Of a DNA stretch of 46,898 nucleotides, positions 8,303-17,748 are shown in pieces. The number at the start of each line of letters is the position of its first letter. Within the stretch, counting starts at the first letter, position 1. Where the stretch lies: assembly GCF_014269035.2 (NCBI RefSeq), contig NZ_JABWRP020000031.1, positions 1 to 46,898 of the forward strand. Direction: 5' to 3'. The stretch comes from Pseudomonas vlassakiae. GTDB lineage: Bacteria > Pseudomonadota > Gammaproteobacteria > Pseudomonadales > Pseudomonadaceae. Both the position numbers and the translations under genes were made by a program. The notes beneath the pieces were generated by a model. That model did not search any database and was not told the DNA's origin. It saw only the letters and a program-made list of their open reading frames with translations.

Positions 8303-10024
8303 ATGCATGACACGCCGCCCCCTCCGTACTTCGCCTGGCAACGCTGGCTCCCAGGCCTGGCCACCCTGCTGCACTACCAACCCGCCTGGCTGCCCAAGGA
8401 CATCGCCGCCGGCCTGGTGCTCACCACCATGCTGGTGCCGGTCGGCATCGCCTACGCCGAGGCCTCCGGAGTACCGGGCATCTACGGCCTGTACGCCACC
8501 ATCATCCCGCTGCTGGCCTATGCCTTGTTCGGCCCCAGCCGCATCCTGGTGCTCGGCCCGGACTCGGCACTGGCCGCGCCGATCCTGGCAGTGGTGGTGC
8601 AATACGCCGCCAGCGACCCACAGCGCGCCATTGCCATCGCCAGCCTGATGGCCCTGGTGGCCGGCGCCTTCTGCGTGATCGCCGGGCTGCTGCGCCTGGG
8701 CTTCATCACCGAGCTGCTGTCCAAGCCGATCCGCTATGGCTACATGAACGGCATCGCGCTCACCGTGCTGATCAGCCAGTTGCCCAAGCTGTTCGGCATC
8801 AAAGTTGACAGCCAGGGGCCGCTGCGCGACGTCTGGAACCTGATCCAGGCGCTGTTGGCAGGTAATGGGCACTGGCCAAGCTTCATCGTTGGGGCCGGCA
8901 GCCTGGTGTTGATCCTGCTACTCAAACCCTTCAAGCGCATCCCGGGCATCCTGATCGCCGTGGTGCTGGCAACCCTCGCCGTGAGCCTGTTCAACCTCGA
9001 TCAGATGGGCGTCAAGGTGCTCGGCCAGTTACCCCAGGGCCTGCCGAGCTTGGTCTTCCCGTGGGTCAGCGACATCGACCTGGTCGAAGTGGTGCTGGGC
9101 GGGATTGCCGTGGCCCTGGTGTCGTTTGCCGACACCAGCGTACTCTCACGCTCCTATGCCGCGCGGCTGAAAACCCCGGTCAACCCGAACCAGGAAATGT
9201 TCGGCCTGGGTGTGGCCAACCTGGCCTCCGGCCTGTTCCAGGGCATCCCCATCAGCAGCAGCTCGTCACGTACACCGGTGGCCGAAGCGGCTGGCTCAAA
9301 AACCCAATTGACCGGCATCATTGGCGCGCTGGCGGTGACCGTGTTGCTGCTGGTCGCGCCCAACCTTATGCAATACCTGCCCAACAGCGCCTTGGCCGCC
9401 GTGGTGATCGCCGCGGCTTTAGGGCTGTTCGAGTTCGCCGACCTCAAGCGTATCTTCCACATGCAGCAATGGGAGTTCTGGCTGTCGTTCACCTGCTTCG
9501 TCGGCGTCGCGGTGTTCGGTGCCATCCCGGGTATCTGCATTGCCGTGGCGATATCGGTGATCGAATTCTTGTGGGACGGCTGGCGGCCGCATTACGCGGT
9601 GCTCGGGCGAGTCGATGGCACCCGTGGCTACCATGACGTGAAGCGTTATCCACAGGCCCGGCGGATTCCGGGGCTGGTGCTGCTGCGCTGGGATGCGCCG
9701 CTGTTCTTTGCCAACGCCGAACAGTTCCAGAACACGGTGCTGGCGGCGGTGGATGAATCACCGACCCCGGTGCAGCGGCTGGTGATTGCAGCGGAGCCGG
9801 TGACCAGCATCGATATCACCTCGGCGGACATGCTTGCCGAACTGGATCGGGCGCTGGAGGCCCGGGGGGTAGAGCTGCAGTTTGCCGAGATGAAAGACCC
9901 GGTGAAGGACAAGATGAAGCGCTTCGAGTTGTTCGAGCATATGGGCGAGAAGGCATTTCACCCCACTGTCGGGGCTGCGGTGGATGCCTATCTGGCGGAT
10001 ACCGGAATTGACTGGAAGCCTTAG
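8303..10024 (+). CDS. SulP-family anion transporter with STAS domain
   Basis: A 573-residue inner-membrane transporter of the SulP/SLC26 family, which moves sulfate, bicarbonate or dicarboxylates. The N-terminus carries PKDIAAGLVLTTMLVPVGIAY and YGLYATIIPLLAYALFG, the SulP signature region, followed by about 10-12 membrane segments to residue 430. A cytoplasmic STAS domain (about residues 450-565) includes RWDAPLFFANAEQF and a SIDITSADML segment. AAGGAG lies 8 bp before the ATG. The substrate cannot be deduced from sequence alone. Its stop codon overlaps that of the convergent DUF2955 gene. Confidence 0.93.
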   Translation: MHDTPPPPYFAWQRWLPGLATLLHYQPAWLPKDIAAGLVLTTMLVPVGIAYAEASGVPGIYGLYATIIPLLAYALFGPSRILVLGPDSALAAPILAVVVQYAASDPQRAIAIASLMALVAGAFCVIAGLLRLGFITELLSKPIRYGYMNGIALTVLISQLPKLFGIKVDSQGPLRDVWNLIQALLAGNGHWPSFIVGAGSLVLILLLKPFKRIPGILIAVVLATLAVSLFNLDQMGVKVLGQLPQGLPSLVFPWVSDIDLVEVVLGGIAVALVSFADTSVLSRSYAARLKTPVNPNQEMFGLGVANLASGLFQGIPISSSSSRTPVAEAAGSKTQLTGIIGALAVTVLLLVAPNLMQYLPNSALAAVVIAAALGLFEFADLKRIFHMQQWEFWLSFTCFVGVAVFGAIPGICIAVAISVIEFLWDGWRPHYAVLGRVDGTRGYHDVKRYPQARRIPGLVLLRWDAPLFFANAEQFQNTVLAAVDESPTPVQRLVIAAEPVTSIDITSADMLAELDRALEARGVELQFAEMKDPVKDKMKRFELFEHMGEKAFHPTVGAAVDAYLADTGIDWKP

Positions 10025-11031
10025 GTCGCCCGAACCCGGCGCCGGTCGATCCAGATCAACATGGCACTGGCATACAAAGAAACCGCAAAAAACAGCGCCA
10101 TGCGCACGGCAAAGGCCTTGTACACATCCTGCCCGCCGGCACTGTCCTGCACCGACTGCCCGAGCAGGATCAGCAGGGTGGTCAGGCAACTCACCCAATA
10201 GGCCGGGCTCTGCTTCGTGTCCACCGAGCGGTAGAGCCTGCGCGCCTGCCAGAGCACCACCAGCAGCACCCACAGGAAGAACATCCACAGGTGAGCGAAC
10301 AGGCTCAACGCGCCCCACACCAGCATTGCCAGTACCCCAGCCAGCAAGGTCGAGCCGATCAGCTCGCGGCTGGCATGCCGCGCCCGCGTCTCCCCCGCCT
10401 GCTGCCCCAGGCTCACCGCCTTCATGATCAGCGGCATGAACTGGTCCGGGGCGATCAGCGCCAGCAGAAACGCCGGCATCACGATAAGCGTGGCGCGCAG
10501 GGCAACCCAGCCGACATCCGCGCTGTCCAGCAAGGGCGGCGACGGCTGCGCAGGCGCGCCGGCCGGTTCGGGAAACAGCACATGGGCCAACGCGCTCCCC
10601 AGCACGGCCAAGAGCATGCCCTTGGACAAGGCTTCGACCACCGACAGCGCCAGGGTGAAATCGCTGGTGCCGGCCGCCGCGATCATGGTCAGGCCAATCA
10701 CCAGCAGATTGGCCAGCAGGCCATTGCCGCCCTTGAGCGCATAGCGCAAGACCAGGAACACGCCCACGCCGACCAGCAGCACCCCGCTCACCGGAGCATG
10801 GCGCAGCAGCGGAATCAGCAACAGGCCGCTGCCGCAACTGAGCAATACCAGGATCGCCAGTGCCGGCGCCGCCTTGATCGGCAGCGGCTCGCTGCGCATG
10901 GCCAGCAACAGCACCGCGAACACCGGGGCCAGGATCGGCACCGGCAAGCCCAGGCCAAAGCTGGTCGCCAGGCACAGCGCCACGCCCCAGGCCAGGCGCA
11001 GCGCGCGCAGGCGGCGCAGCTCAATAGGCAT
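10021..11031 (-). CDS. DUF2955 inner-membrane protein of an efflux operon
   Basis: A 336-residue integral membrane protein with roughly eight to ten hydrophobic segments in two halves separated by a polar stretch near residues 155-170. It resembles DUF2955/FUSC-like proteins, the inner-membrane component in AaeAB-type aromatic acid or drug efflux systems. It overlaps the HlyD gene by 11 bp, and an outer-membrane factor gene lies next upstream, so it is probably the inner-membrane partner of a tripartite pump. Its TAA stop shares bases with the TAG stop of the convergent SulP gene. Confidence 0.85.
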   Translation of the reverse strand: MPIELRRLRALRLAWGVALCLATSFGLGLPVPILAPVFAVLLLAMRSEPLPIKAAPALAILVLLSCGSGLLLIPLLRHAPVSGVLLVGVGVFLVLRYALKGGNGLLANLLVIGLTMIAAAGTSDFTLALSVVEALSKGMLLAVLGSALAHVLFPEPAGAPAQPSPPLLDSADVGWVALRATLIVMPAFLLALIAPDQFMPLIMKAVSLGQQAGETRARHASRELIGSTLLAGVLAMLVWGALSLFAHLWMFFLWVLLVVLWQARRLYRSVDTKQSPAYWVSCLTTLLILLGQSVQDSAGGQDVYKAFAVRMALFFAVSLYASAMLIWIDRRRVRAT

Positions 11032-12112
11032 ACGACAGCCAGCTCATCAGCCACATGAACACGCGACCCAGCAGGTTCAACGGGTTGCCTTCGCTGGGCA
11101 GGGCCATGACTTCGGCCTGGCCGCCCACACGCAATCCGGACTTGTCTTTGAGCTGATCACGGTCGAGTTCGACGATCACCGGGAAGCGCTGCGCCGACCG
11201 CAGCCAGTCGCGGCTGTTCTGCACGGTTGGCAAGGTCCCAGGGGGCGCAGGCTGGCCGACGCTCACGCCATAGCCGATGCTGCGGATCTGCCCCTTCAGC
11301 ACGGTGCCGGGCAAGGCATCGAGCACCACCAGCACCGGCGCGCCGGGGCGCAGGCGGCCGAGGTTGTTCTCGGTCATGTCGGCACTGATCCACACGTCGT
11401 GGATGGCGATCAGGGTCATCATCGGGCTGCCGGCACCTACGTAGTGGCCCACGTCGGTGCGCAGGTCGGTAATCAAGCCGTTGGCGTCGGCGCGCACCAC
11501 GGTGCGGGCCAGGTCCAGGCGCGCCTTTTCCACGTTGGCCGCGGCGCTGCGCAGTTGAGCGTTATCGGCGTCGGCCCCGCCCTGCTGCTCACGGGCCCGT
11601 TCGACCTCGGCGCGGGCGGCTGCCACCTGGCTGACGGCCTGGTCCCGGGTGGCCTGCGCCCCTTCGAGGCGGCGCACCGATACCGTGCCCGGGTCTTCAT
11701 CGATCAAGCGCTTGAGCCGCTCGGCATCCTGGCGCGCCTTGCGTTCGTTGGCCTGGGCCGCTACCAGCGCGGCCTGGGCCGAGTCGATGCCGGCGGTACT
11801 GGCGCCGATCTGCCGGCGCACGGTGTCCAGGTCGGCTTCGGCGCGGGCCAGGGCGATGCGGTACTGTTCCTGGTCGAGTTCGAACAGCACATCGCCCTGG
11901 CGCACTTCCTGATTGTTGCCCACCGCCACGCGCTTGATCTGCCCGGCCACTTCGGCGGCCACCGGTACCACGTAGGCCTGCAGCCGGGCTTGTTGGGTGT
12001 AGGGCGTGAAACGGTCGGCCAGCAGGTACCAGACCAGGCTGACAGCGATCAGGATCAACACCCAGCGCATGCCGCGATCGGGGGCTGGCGGCTTCTGCGC
12101 AGCATCACTCAT
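11021..12112 (-). CDS. HlyD-family periplasmic adaptor
   Basis: A 363-residue membrane fusion protein linking an inner-membrane pump to an outer-membrane channel. It has one N-terminal membrane anchor (residues about 15-32), a lipoyl-like half motif AEVAGQIKRVAVGNNQEVRQ, a long alpha-helical hairpin rich in Ala/Gln/Arg (about 85-200), the second lipoyl half ARTVVRADANGLITDLRTDV, and a beta-barrel C-terminus. The start codon overlaps the stop of the outer-membrane factor gene by 4 bp (ATGA), indicating translational coupling. Order and type resemble AaeA/EmrA-like systems. Confidence 0.92.
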   Translation of the reverse strand: MSDAAQKPPAPDRGMRWVLILIAVSLVWYLLADRFTPYTQQARLQAYVVPVAAEVAGQIKRVAVGNNQEVRQGDVLFELDQEQYRIALARAEADLDTVRRQIGASTAGIDSAQAALVAAQANERKARQDAERLKRLIDEDPGTVSVRRLEGAQATRDQAVSQVAAARAEVERAREQQGGADADNAQLRSAAANVEKARLDLARTVVRADANGLITDLRTDVGHYVGAGSPMMTLIAIHDVWISADMTENNLGRLRPGAPVLVVLDALPGTVLKGQIRSIGYGVSVGQPAPPGTLPTVQNSRDWLRSAQRFPVIVELDRDQLKDKSGLRVGGQAEVMALPSEGNPLNLLGRVFMWLMSWLSYAY

Positions 12113-13623
12113 TTCGGTTCACCTTGTGCGGGGTCGGTGGGGGCCGGATCGTCGAGCAGGTCGCCCCAATCGGTACGGTTTTGCATCTTCTGGCGGGTGC
12201 CAGGGTCGATCGGTTTGCGGTTGTTGTCCCAGCCGCCGCCCAGCGCCTTGTACAAGCTCACCAGGCTGCTCACCGCATTGCCCCGGCTGACCAGGTAGCC
12301 GTCCTGCTGCTGCAACAGCAGCTGCTGGGCGTCGAGCACGCGCTGGAAGTCGGCAAAGCCTTCCTGGTACTGCGAACTGGCCAGGGCCAGCGAACGCTGG
12401 GCGGCCTGCGAGGCATCCTGGCGAATGCTGGCGCTTTGCAGCGAGCGCACCAGGCCGCTGGCAGCATCGTCGGCCTCGTGCGCCGCTTCGCGCACGCTCT
12501 GGTGATACAACTCGATCAATTGCTGCAGGCGAGCGTCTTCGACCCGCACGGCATTCTTGCGCCGGCCATAGTCGAACGGGTTCCAGATCAGGCTCGGCCC
12601 CGCCGCCAGGTCGAAGGTGTTGGGCAGGTGGCTGGTCGACAGGAAGGTCCAGCCAATGCTGCCCAGCAGGCTCAGCTGTGGATAAAGGTCTGCTTCGGCC
12701 ACGCCCACCAGCGCCGATTGCGCCGCCACTGCCTGTTCAGCGACGCGGATGTCCGGGCGCCGCTGCAGCAGGCTGGCCGGCACGTCCTGCAGCACCGCGC
12801 GGTCCGGCAGCGGCAACTGCCCGTGGCGCGCCTGCAGCTCGGGCAGCGGGCCCGGTGGCCGGCCGAGCAGCGAACAGAGCACGTTGCGCAAGGCGTTGAG
12901 CTGGTTCTCGAACTCGGGAATGGTGGCCAGGGTCGCCAGGTACTGGGTACGCGCCTGCTGCCAGTCGAGTTCGTCGTTCTCGCCGTGGCGGAACAGCCGC
13001 TCGGTGATCTGCAGGCTGCGTTCCTGGCGCTTGGCGTTTTCCTGAGCAATATCCAGCCGCGCCTCGGCGGTACGCAGGGCAAAGTAGGTATCGGCCACCT
13101 GCGCACGCATCAGCAGCATGGCATCGGCGTAGTTGGCCTGGGAGGCGAAGTAGACCGCATCGGCACTCTCGATGGCGCGGCTGAAACGGCCCCAGAAGTC
13201 GATCTCCCAGCCGATGTCGAAGCCCACGCTGGACTGCCAGAACACCGAGTCACGGGCGGTGGAGGTGCCGGACTGGTCTTGCTTCAGGTACAGGCTCTGC
13301 GCGTTCAATTGCTGCAGCTGTGGATAACGCCCGGTCTGCACGATGGCCAGCTGCGCCCGCGCCTCGGCAATGCGCAAGCCAGCCACCCGCAGGTTGGTGT
13401 TGTTGGCGTCGGCTTCGGCGATCAGCCCTTCGAGTGTCGGGTCGCCGAACACCCGCCACCACTGTTGCAGGTCCGGTGCTGGCGCAAAGCGCCCGGCCTG
13501 CTCCAGCAGGGGCGTGTTCCAGCTGTCCAGCCATGGGTCCTGGGGCTTTTCGAAGTCCGGGCCGACCTGGGTACAGCCAGCCAGAATCATCAGCAGCCCC
13601 AAGCCATAGCAGCGGTTGGGCAT
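12109..13623 (-). CDS. Outer-membrane efflux lipoprotein, NodT/OprM type
   Basis: A 504-residue TolC-like channel of the RND/EmrKY outer-membrane factor family. The signal peptide ends in LMILAGC, so Cys 16 is the likely lipid attachment site, followed by the family motif VGPDFEKP. Two outer-membrane efflux protein repeats follow, with IAEARAQLAIVQTGRYPQL and RRPDIRVAEQAVAAQSALVG characteristic of each half. The gene starts 3 bp after the AI-2E gene stop and overlaps the HlyD gene by 4 bp, forming a complete export set with its neighbours. Confidence 0.93.
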   Translation of the reverse strand: MPNRCYGLGLLMILAGCTQVGPDFEKPQDPWLDSWNTPLLEQAGRFAPAPDLQQWWRVFGDPTLEGLIAEADANNTNLRVAGLRIAEARAQLAIVQTGRYPQLQQLNAQSLYLKQDQSGTSTARDSVFWQSSVGFDIGWEIDFWGRFSRAIESADAVYFASQANYADAMLLMRAQVADTYFALRTAEARLDIAQENAKRQERSLQITERLFRHGENDELDWQQARTQYLATLATIPEFENQLNALRNVLCSLLGRPPGPLPELQARHGQLPLPDRAVLQDVPASLLQRRPDIRVAEQAVAAQSALVGVAEADLYPQLSLLGSIGWTFLSTSHLPNTFDLAAGPSLIWNPFDYGRRKNAVRVEDARLQQLIELYHQSVREAAHEADDAASGLVRSLQSASIRQDASQAAQRSLALASSQYQEGFADFQRVLDAQQLLLQQQDGYLVSRGNAVSSLVSLYKALGGGWDNNRKPIDPGTRQKMQNRTDWGDLLDDPAPTDPAQGEPK

Positions 13624-13626
13624 GGC

Positions 13627-14724
13627 TCAGTCCGCAGGCGGGGTCGGTTGCTCCGGCACCTGCAGCGCAACCCATTGCCAGAACAGCACATAGGTCACGC
13701 CGAGGATCACCGGGCCGATGAACAGGCCGATGATGCCCTTGACCACCATGCCGCCCAGGGCACCGATCAGCACCACCGGCATCGGCACGTCGACACCGCG
13801 CCCGAGCAGCAACGGTTTGAGCACGTTATCGGCAAGCCCGGCGACGAAGGTGTAGACGGCGAAGATGAGGGTCGCCAAGGTGAAGCCCTCGGCATTGAAC
13901 ACGTACAGGATCACCGGCACGGTGATCAAGGTCGCCGGCGCCTGGGCAATCCCCAGCATGAGGATGACGATGGCCAGCATGCCGGCGCCAGGTACCCCCT
14001 TGACGACGAAACCAACGCCGATCAGCAGCATCTGGATGAAGGCAATACCGATCACACCCTGGGCCACTGCACGGATGGTGGCGGTGCACAGCTTGGCCAG
14101 CGGTTTGCCGCGGTCCTCGCCGGACACGCGCATGGCGATACGCTGCGCGGCAATCTCGCCGCGTTCACCAAAGGCCATGATGATGCCTGAGACGACGATC
14201 GCTGCAACAAACATCAGGAACGCACCACCGGCACTGGCCGCTGCGCCCAGCACTGCGCGCCCGGCGTCCTTGAGCTGTGGCATCCACTGGTTGAGCACAT
14301 GGGCCATGTTTTCCGAGGCCGCAAGCCACACCGCATGCACTTTCGGTCCGATCAGCGGCCAGTTCGCCACCGACTCCGGCGGCGGCGGCACGCTCCAGGC
14401 GCCGCTCTTGAGTACTGTCACCAGGTTGTCGACCGATTCGCCAATGGACATCACCACCAGATAGATCGGCACGATCAGCACCACCAGCACCAGCAGCACC
14501 ACCAAGGTCGCCGCATAGCCCTGCTTCAGGCCGGTCCGCCTGTGAATGCGGCAATGCAACGGATACAGGGTCACCGCGAGGATGACCGCCCACAGCATCA
14601 GCTCCAGGAACGGCTGGAAAACCTGGAAGGAGAACATCACCAGGGCGGCCACCAGGCCCGCCTTGATCAGCACGTCGAGCAGGCCCCTCGACAGGGCGCT
14701 GTCCAGCTTCAGACTCGGCTGCAT
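13627..14724 (-). CDS. AI-2E family transporter
   Basis: A 365-residue polytopic membrane protein of the AI-2E (PerM/TqsA) family, with about seven or eight membrane segments. Family features include KAGLVAALVMFSFQVFQPF at the N-terminus and the C-terminal GALGGMVVKGIIGLFIGPVI stretch. Members export autoinducer-2 or act as sodium/proton exchangers; the role here is not determined by sequence. It lies only 3 bp upstream of the outer-membrane factor gene and so appears to be the first gene of the efflux operon, which is an unusual pairing. An apparent GGAGG upstream supports the ATG at 14724. Confidence 0.9.
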   Translation of the reverse strand: MQPSLKLDSALSRGLLDVLIKAGLVAALVMFSFQVFQPFLELMLWAVILAVTLYPLHCRIHRRTGLKQGYAATLVVLLVLVVLIVPIYLVVMSIGESVDNLVTVLKSGAWSVPPPPESVANWPLIGPKVHAVWLAASENMAHVLNQWMPQLKDAGRAVLGAAASAGGAFLMFVAAIVVSGIIMAFGERGEIAAQRIAMRVSGEDRGKPLAKLCTATIRAVAQGVIGIAFIQMLLIGVGFVVKGVPGAGMLAIVILMLGIAQAPATLITVPVILYVFNAEGFTLATLIFAVYTFVAGLADNVLKPLLLGRGVDVPMPVVLIGALGGMVVKGIIGLFIGPVILGVTYVLFWQWVALQVPEQPTPPAD

Positions 14725-14764
14725 GTTTCACCTCCGAACAGTAGGTGCGCCCGCGAGGCGCGAT

Positions 14765-15955
14765 TCAGTGGCCCGTCTCGCCGACCGGGCCGTCCCCGTC
14801 GGGCAACCGCCGCGCCAGGGCCATCATCACCAGGGGCACTACCGCCATCGACAGCGTGATGGCAAGCACCAGCAAGTCGTGTACCTGTTGTGTCAGTACT
14901 TGATGCTCCAGCGCCAGCTTGAACACCACGAAGGCAAACTCACCGCCAGACGCCAGCACGATCGCCAGGCACAACGCCTCGGCGCGGCTGAGGCCGCCCG
15001 CCGTTTGCCCGAGGGCGAGCAGCACGGGCAACTTGATCGCCACCAGCAGCAATGTCAGCCCCAGGACGATCAGGGGCATGCCGAACAGCAGGCGCAAGTC
15101 GGCGCTCATGCCGACGCCGACGAAGAACAGCCCCAGCAGCAGGCCCTTGAGCGGCTCGATCTGGGTTTCCAATTCGTGGCGAAAGGGCGACTCGGCCATG
15201 ATCACGCCGGCCAGGAAAGCCCCCAGGGCCATGGAGACCCCTACGTGCTCCATCAACCAGGCCGTGCCCAGCACCACCAGCAACGCGGTGGCGGTAGACA
15301 GTTCGGGCAAGCCGGAACCGACCGTCCATCTGAAGACGGGGGTCAACAGATAGCGGCCGAAGACGATGAGCACGCCAATGCCTGCCGCCACGGCCAGCAG
15401 CGGCCAGGAACCTTCGTCGGCAGTGCTGACATCACCACCGAGCAAAGGCACCACGGCAATCAGGGGAATGGCGGCGATGTCCTGGAACAGCAGGATCGCG
15501 ACGGCCAGGCGACCGTGCGGCTTGCCCAGGTCCTTGCGCTCGGCCAGCACCTGCAGGCCAAACGCCGTCGATGACAGCGCCAGCCCCAGACCGAGCACGA
15601 TCGCAGCCGCTTTCGATTGCGCAAACAGGAAGTACGCCAGCAGGCCAAGGGCTACTGCTGTCAGCCCTACTTGCAACGAGCCGACACCGAACAACGCCTT
15701 ACGCATGGTCCACAGGCGGCGCGGCGACAGCTCCAGACCGATCACGAACAGCAGCATCACCACACCCATCTCCGACAGGCGGGCAACGTTGTCGGGGTTG
15801 CCCAGCAGGCCCAGCACCGACGGCCCGATCAGAATGCCAGCCAGCAGATAGCCGGGCACCGCCCCCATCTTCAAACGCTGCGCCAGTGGTACCAGAAGCA
15901 CCACCGCCAGAAGAAACACTACCGTTGCCTGCAGCAGGCTGCCGTCATGTGGCAT
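14765..15955 (-). CDS. CPA2 cation:proton antiporter, short form
   Basis: A 396-residue inner-membrane protein with about 12 segments matching the sodium/hydrogen exchanger domain of KefB/KefC-type antiporters (GYLLAGILIGPSVLGLL; LLFVIGLELSPRRLW; LALSSTAFGLQVLAERKDLG; LLFQDIAAIPLI). It stops after the transport domain and lacks the C-terminal TrkA-N/RCK domain, so it is not a classical glutathione-gated Kef protein. It probably moves potassium or sodium against protons. It lies 40 bp upstream of the AI-2E gene and may be cotranscribed with it. Confidence 0.92.
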   Translation of the reverse strand: MPHDGSLLQATVVFLLAVVLLVPLAQRLKMGAVPGYLLAGILIGPSVLGLLGNPDNVARLSEMGVVMLLFVIGLELSPRRLWTMRKALFGVGSLQVGLTAVALGLLAYFLFAQSKAAAIVLGLGLALSSTAFGLQVLAERKDLGKPHGRLAVAILLFQDIAAIPLIAVVPLLGGDVSTADEGSWPLLAVAAGIGVLIVFGRYLLTPVFRWTVGSGLPELSTATALLVVLGTAWLMEHVGVSMALGAFLAGVIMAESPFRHELETQIEPLKGLLLGLFFVGVGMSADLRLLFGMPLIVLGLTLLLVAIKLPVLLALGQTAGGLSRAEALCLAIVLASGGEFAFVVFKLALEHQVLTQQVHDLLVLAITLSMAVVPLVMMALARRLPDGDGPVGETGH

Positions 15956-15988
15956 GGTTGCGCCCCTTTCTAACTCCTGCGGGAGGGA

Positions 15989-16807
15989 TCAGAAACGTTC
16001 TTCCACCACTTTGAAGGGATAGGGCACGGCCTTGTATTTGCCGATCTTGCCGCGCTTGGGCAGCTTCACCACCTCATCGCGGGTGATGTCCTTGTAGGGG
16101 ATGCGCGAGAGCAGGTGGCTGATGATGTTCAGCCGGGCGCGCCGCTTGTCGTTGGAGTGCGCCATGAACCACGGCGCCCAGGATGAATCGGAAGCCGCGA
16201 ACATGTCGTCGCGTGCGCGGGTGTAGTCGTCCCAGCGGGTGTACGACTTGAGGTCCATGGGCGACAGCTTCCACAGCTTGCGCCCGTCATTGATACGGTC
16301 CTGCAGGCGCCGGGTCTGCTCCTCGGCGCTGACTTCGAGCCAGTACTTGATGAGGATGATCCCCGATTCGACCATCATCTTCTCGAACAGCGGCACCACG
16401 GTGAGGAACTTGGTGCTCTGCTCTTCGCTGCAGAACCCCATCACCCGTTCGACTCCGGCGCGGTTGTACCAGCTGCGGTCGAAAATCACCACCTCACCGG
16501 CGGCCGGCAGGTGGCGCAGGTAGCGCTGCACGTACATCTGGGTCTTTTCCCGCTCGGTCGGTGCCGGCAACGCCACCACGCGGAACACCCGTGGACTCAC
16601 CCGCTCGGTGATGGCCTTGATGGTACCGCCCTTGCCAGCACCGTCACGGCCCTCGAATATGACACAGACCTTCAGGCCCTTGGCCACCACCCACTCCTGC
16701 AGTTTCACCAGCTCCACGTGCAGTTTCTTGAGTTCCTGCTCATAGGCCTTGCCGCCCAGTTTTTCTGGCTGCTCTTTCGTATCTTTCTTCCTGGACGGCT
16801 TGGCCAT
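15989..16807 (-). CDS. ppk2: Polyphosphate kinase 2
   Basis: PPK2 transfers phosphate between polyphosphate and nucleoside diphosphates, usually making GTP or ATP. The 272-residue, single-domain (class I-like) protein has the Walker A loop FEGRDGAGKGGTIKAI near residue 52, a lid/Walker B region FDRSWYNRAGVERVMGF, and downstream WKLSPMDLKSYTRWDDYTRA, all diagnostic of the family. The N-terminus is Lys-rich. GGAGAG lies a few bases before the ATG. A position-specific link to the flanking transport genes is not evident. Confidence 0.95.
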   Translation of the reverse strand: MAKPSRKKDTKEQPEKLGGKAYEQELKKLHVELVKLQEWVVAKGLKVCVIFEGRDGAGKGGTIKAITERVSPRVFRVVALPAPTEREKTQMYVQRYLRHLPAAGEVVIFDRSWYNRAGVERVMGFCSEEQSTKFLTVVPLFEKMMVESGIILIKYWLEVSAEEQTRRLQDRINDGRKLWKLSPMDLKSYTRWDDYTRARDDMFAASDSSWAPWFMAHSNDKRRARLNIISHLLSRIPYKDITRDEVVKLPKRGKIGKYKAVPYPFKVVEERF

Positions 16808-16902
16808 GGCGCTCTCCTGAGGGCGAATGAAGAGTCAGTATGGTCGATTCATGACATTTTGCCGTTTCGCTTGTTAGGCAATTCGCCGCAGCCTGACAGC
16901 CC

Positions 16903-17523
16903 TTATTTCGCCAGCTTGTTGTAGCTGGTCATCAGGTTGCGATAGTCCGGGATGTGGTTGGAGAACAGCGTGCCCAGGCCTTCGATATCGTTGCGCCAGT
17001 CACGGTGCAGCTCGCAGGCGACGCCGAACCAGGTCATCAGCTGGGCACCGGCTGCCTCCATGCGCCGCCAGGCCGAATCACGGGTCAGCTCGTTGAAGGT
17101 ACCGGAAGCATCGGTGACCACGAACACCTCGAAGCCCTCCTCCAGCGCCGACAATGCCGGAAAGGCAACGCAGACCTCGGTGACCACCCCGGCGATCAGC
17201 AGCTGCTTCTTGCCCGTGGCTTTCACGGCTTTGACGAAGTCTTCGTTGTCCCAGGCGTTGATGTTGCCCGGGCGAGCGATGTAAGGGGCGTCGGGGAATT
17301 GCTCTTTGAGTTCGGGCACCAGCGGGCCGTTGGGGCCGGTTTCGAAGCTGGTGGTGAGAATGGTCGGCAGCTTGAAGTACTTGGCCAGGTCAGCAAGGGC
17401 CAGCACGTTGTTCTTGAAGCGGTCGGGGTCGATGTCGCGCACCAGTGAAAGCAGGCCGGCCTGGTGATCGACCAGCAGGACGGCGGCGTTGTTCTTGTCC
17501 AGACGCTTGTATTGGAAGGCCAT
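16903..17523 (-). CDS. Isochorismatase-family hydrolase, YcaC-like
   Basis: A 206-residue cysteine hydrolase. It begins MAFQYKRLDKNNAAVLLVDHQ, with the family catalytic Asp in LLVDHQ, and has the nucleophile Cys in IAGVVTEVCVAFPALSA near residue 114 after the cis-peptide GVVT. This matches YcaC-type enzymes, whose natural substrate is unknown, better than true isochorismatases. I chose the ATG at 17523 because AAGGAG lies 8 bp upstream; the in-frame extension to 17568 has no support. It stands alone on the minus strand between ppk2 and the NTF2-like gene. Confidence 0.92.
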   Translation of the reverse strand: MAFQYKRLDKNNAAVLLVDHQAGLLSLVRDIDPDRFKNNVLALADLAKYFKLPTILTTSFETGPNGPLVPELKEQFPDAPYIARPGNINAWDNEDFVKAVKATGKKQLLIAGVVTEVCVAFPALSALEEGFEVFVVTDASGTFNELTRDSAWRRMEAAGAQLMTWFGVACELHRDWRNDIEGLGTLFSNHIPDYRNLMTSYNKLAK

Positions 17524-17612
17524 GACAGAACTCCTTGCAACGTAGGTTGGGAATTTCAGCGTAGGCAAGGATGGGCTGCCGGAGGGACCGTCAGTCGGTT
17601 CGCTGGGGGACT

Positions 17613-17635
17613 ACTTGATCGGTCACTTGATCGGT
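17613..17635. repeat. Tandem 11-bp direct repeat upstream of NTF2-like gene
   Basis: ACTTGATCGGT occurs at 17613-17623 and again at 17625-17635, a 12-bp period, in the intergenic region between the divergent YcaC-like and NTF2-like genes. It may be a regulator-binding site, but nothing identifies the regulator. Confidence 0.45.
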
Positions 17636-17748
17636 GGACATCACTTCACAAATTCCTGAACTAATTATTTCTCCGCCGCGATTTTTCCCCTCGCCCGCCC
17701 CCACCAGAATCGCTTCACCACAATCACAATAACCGTGAGGCCACTCCC

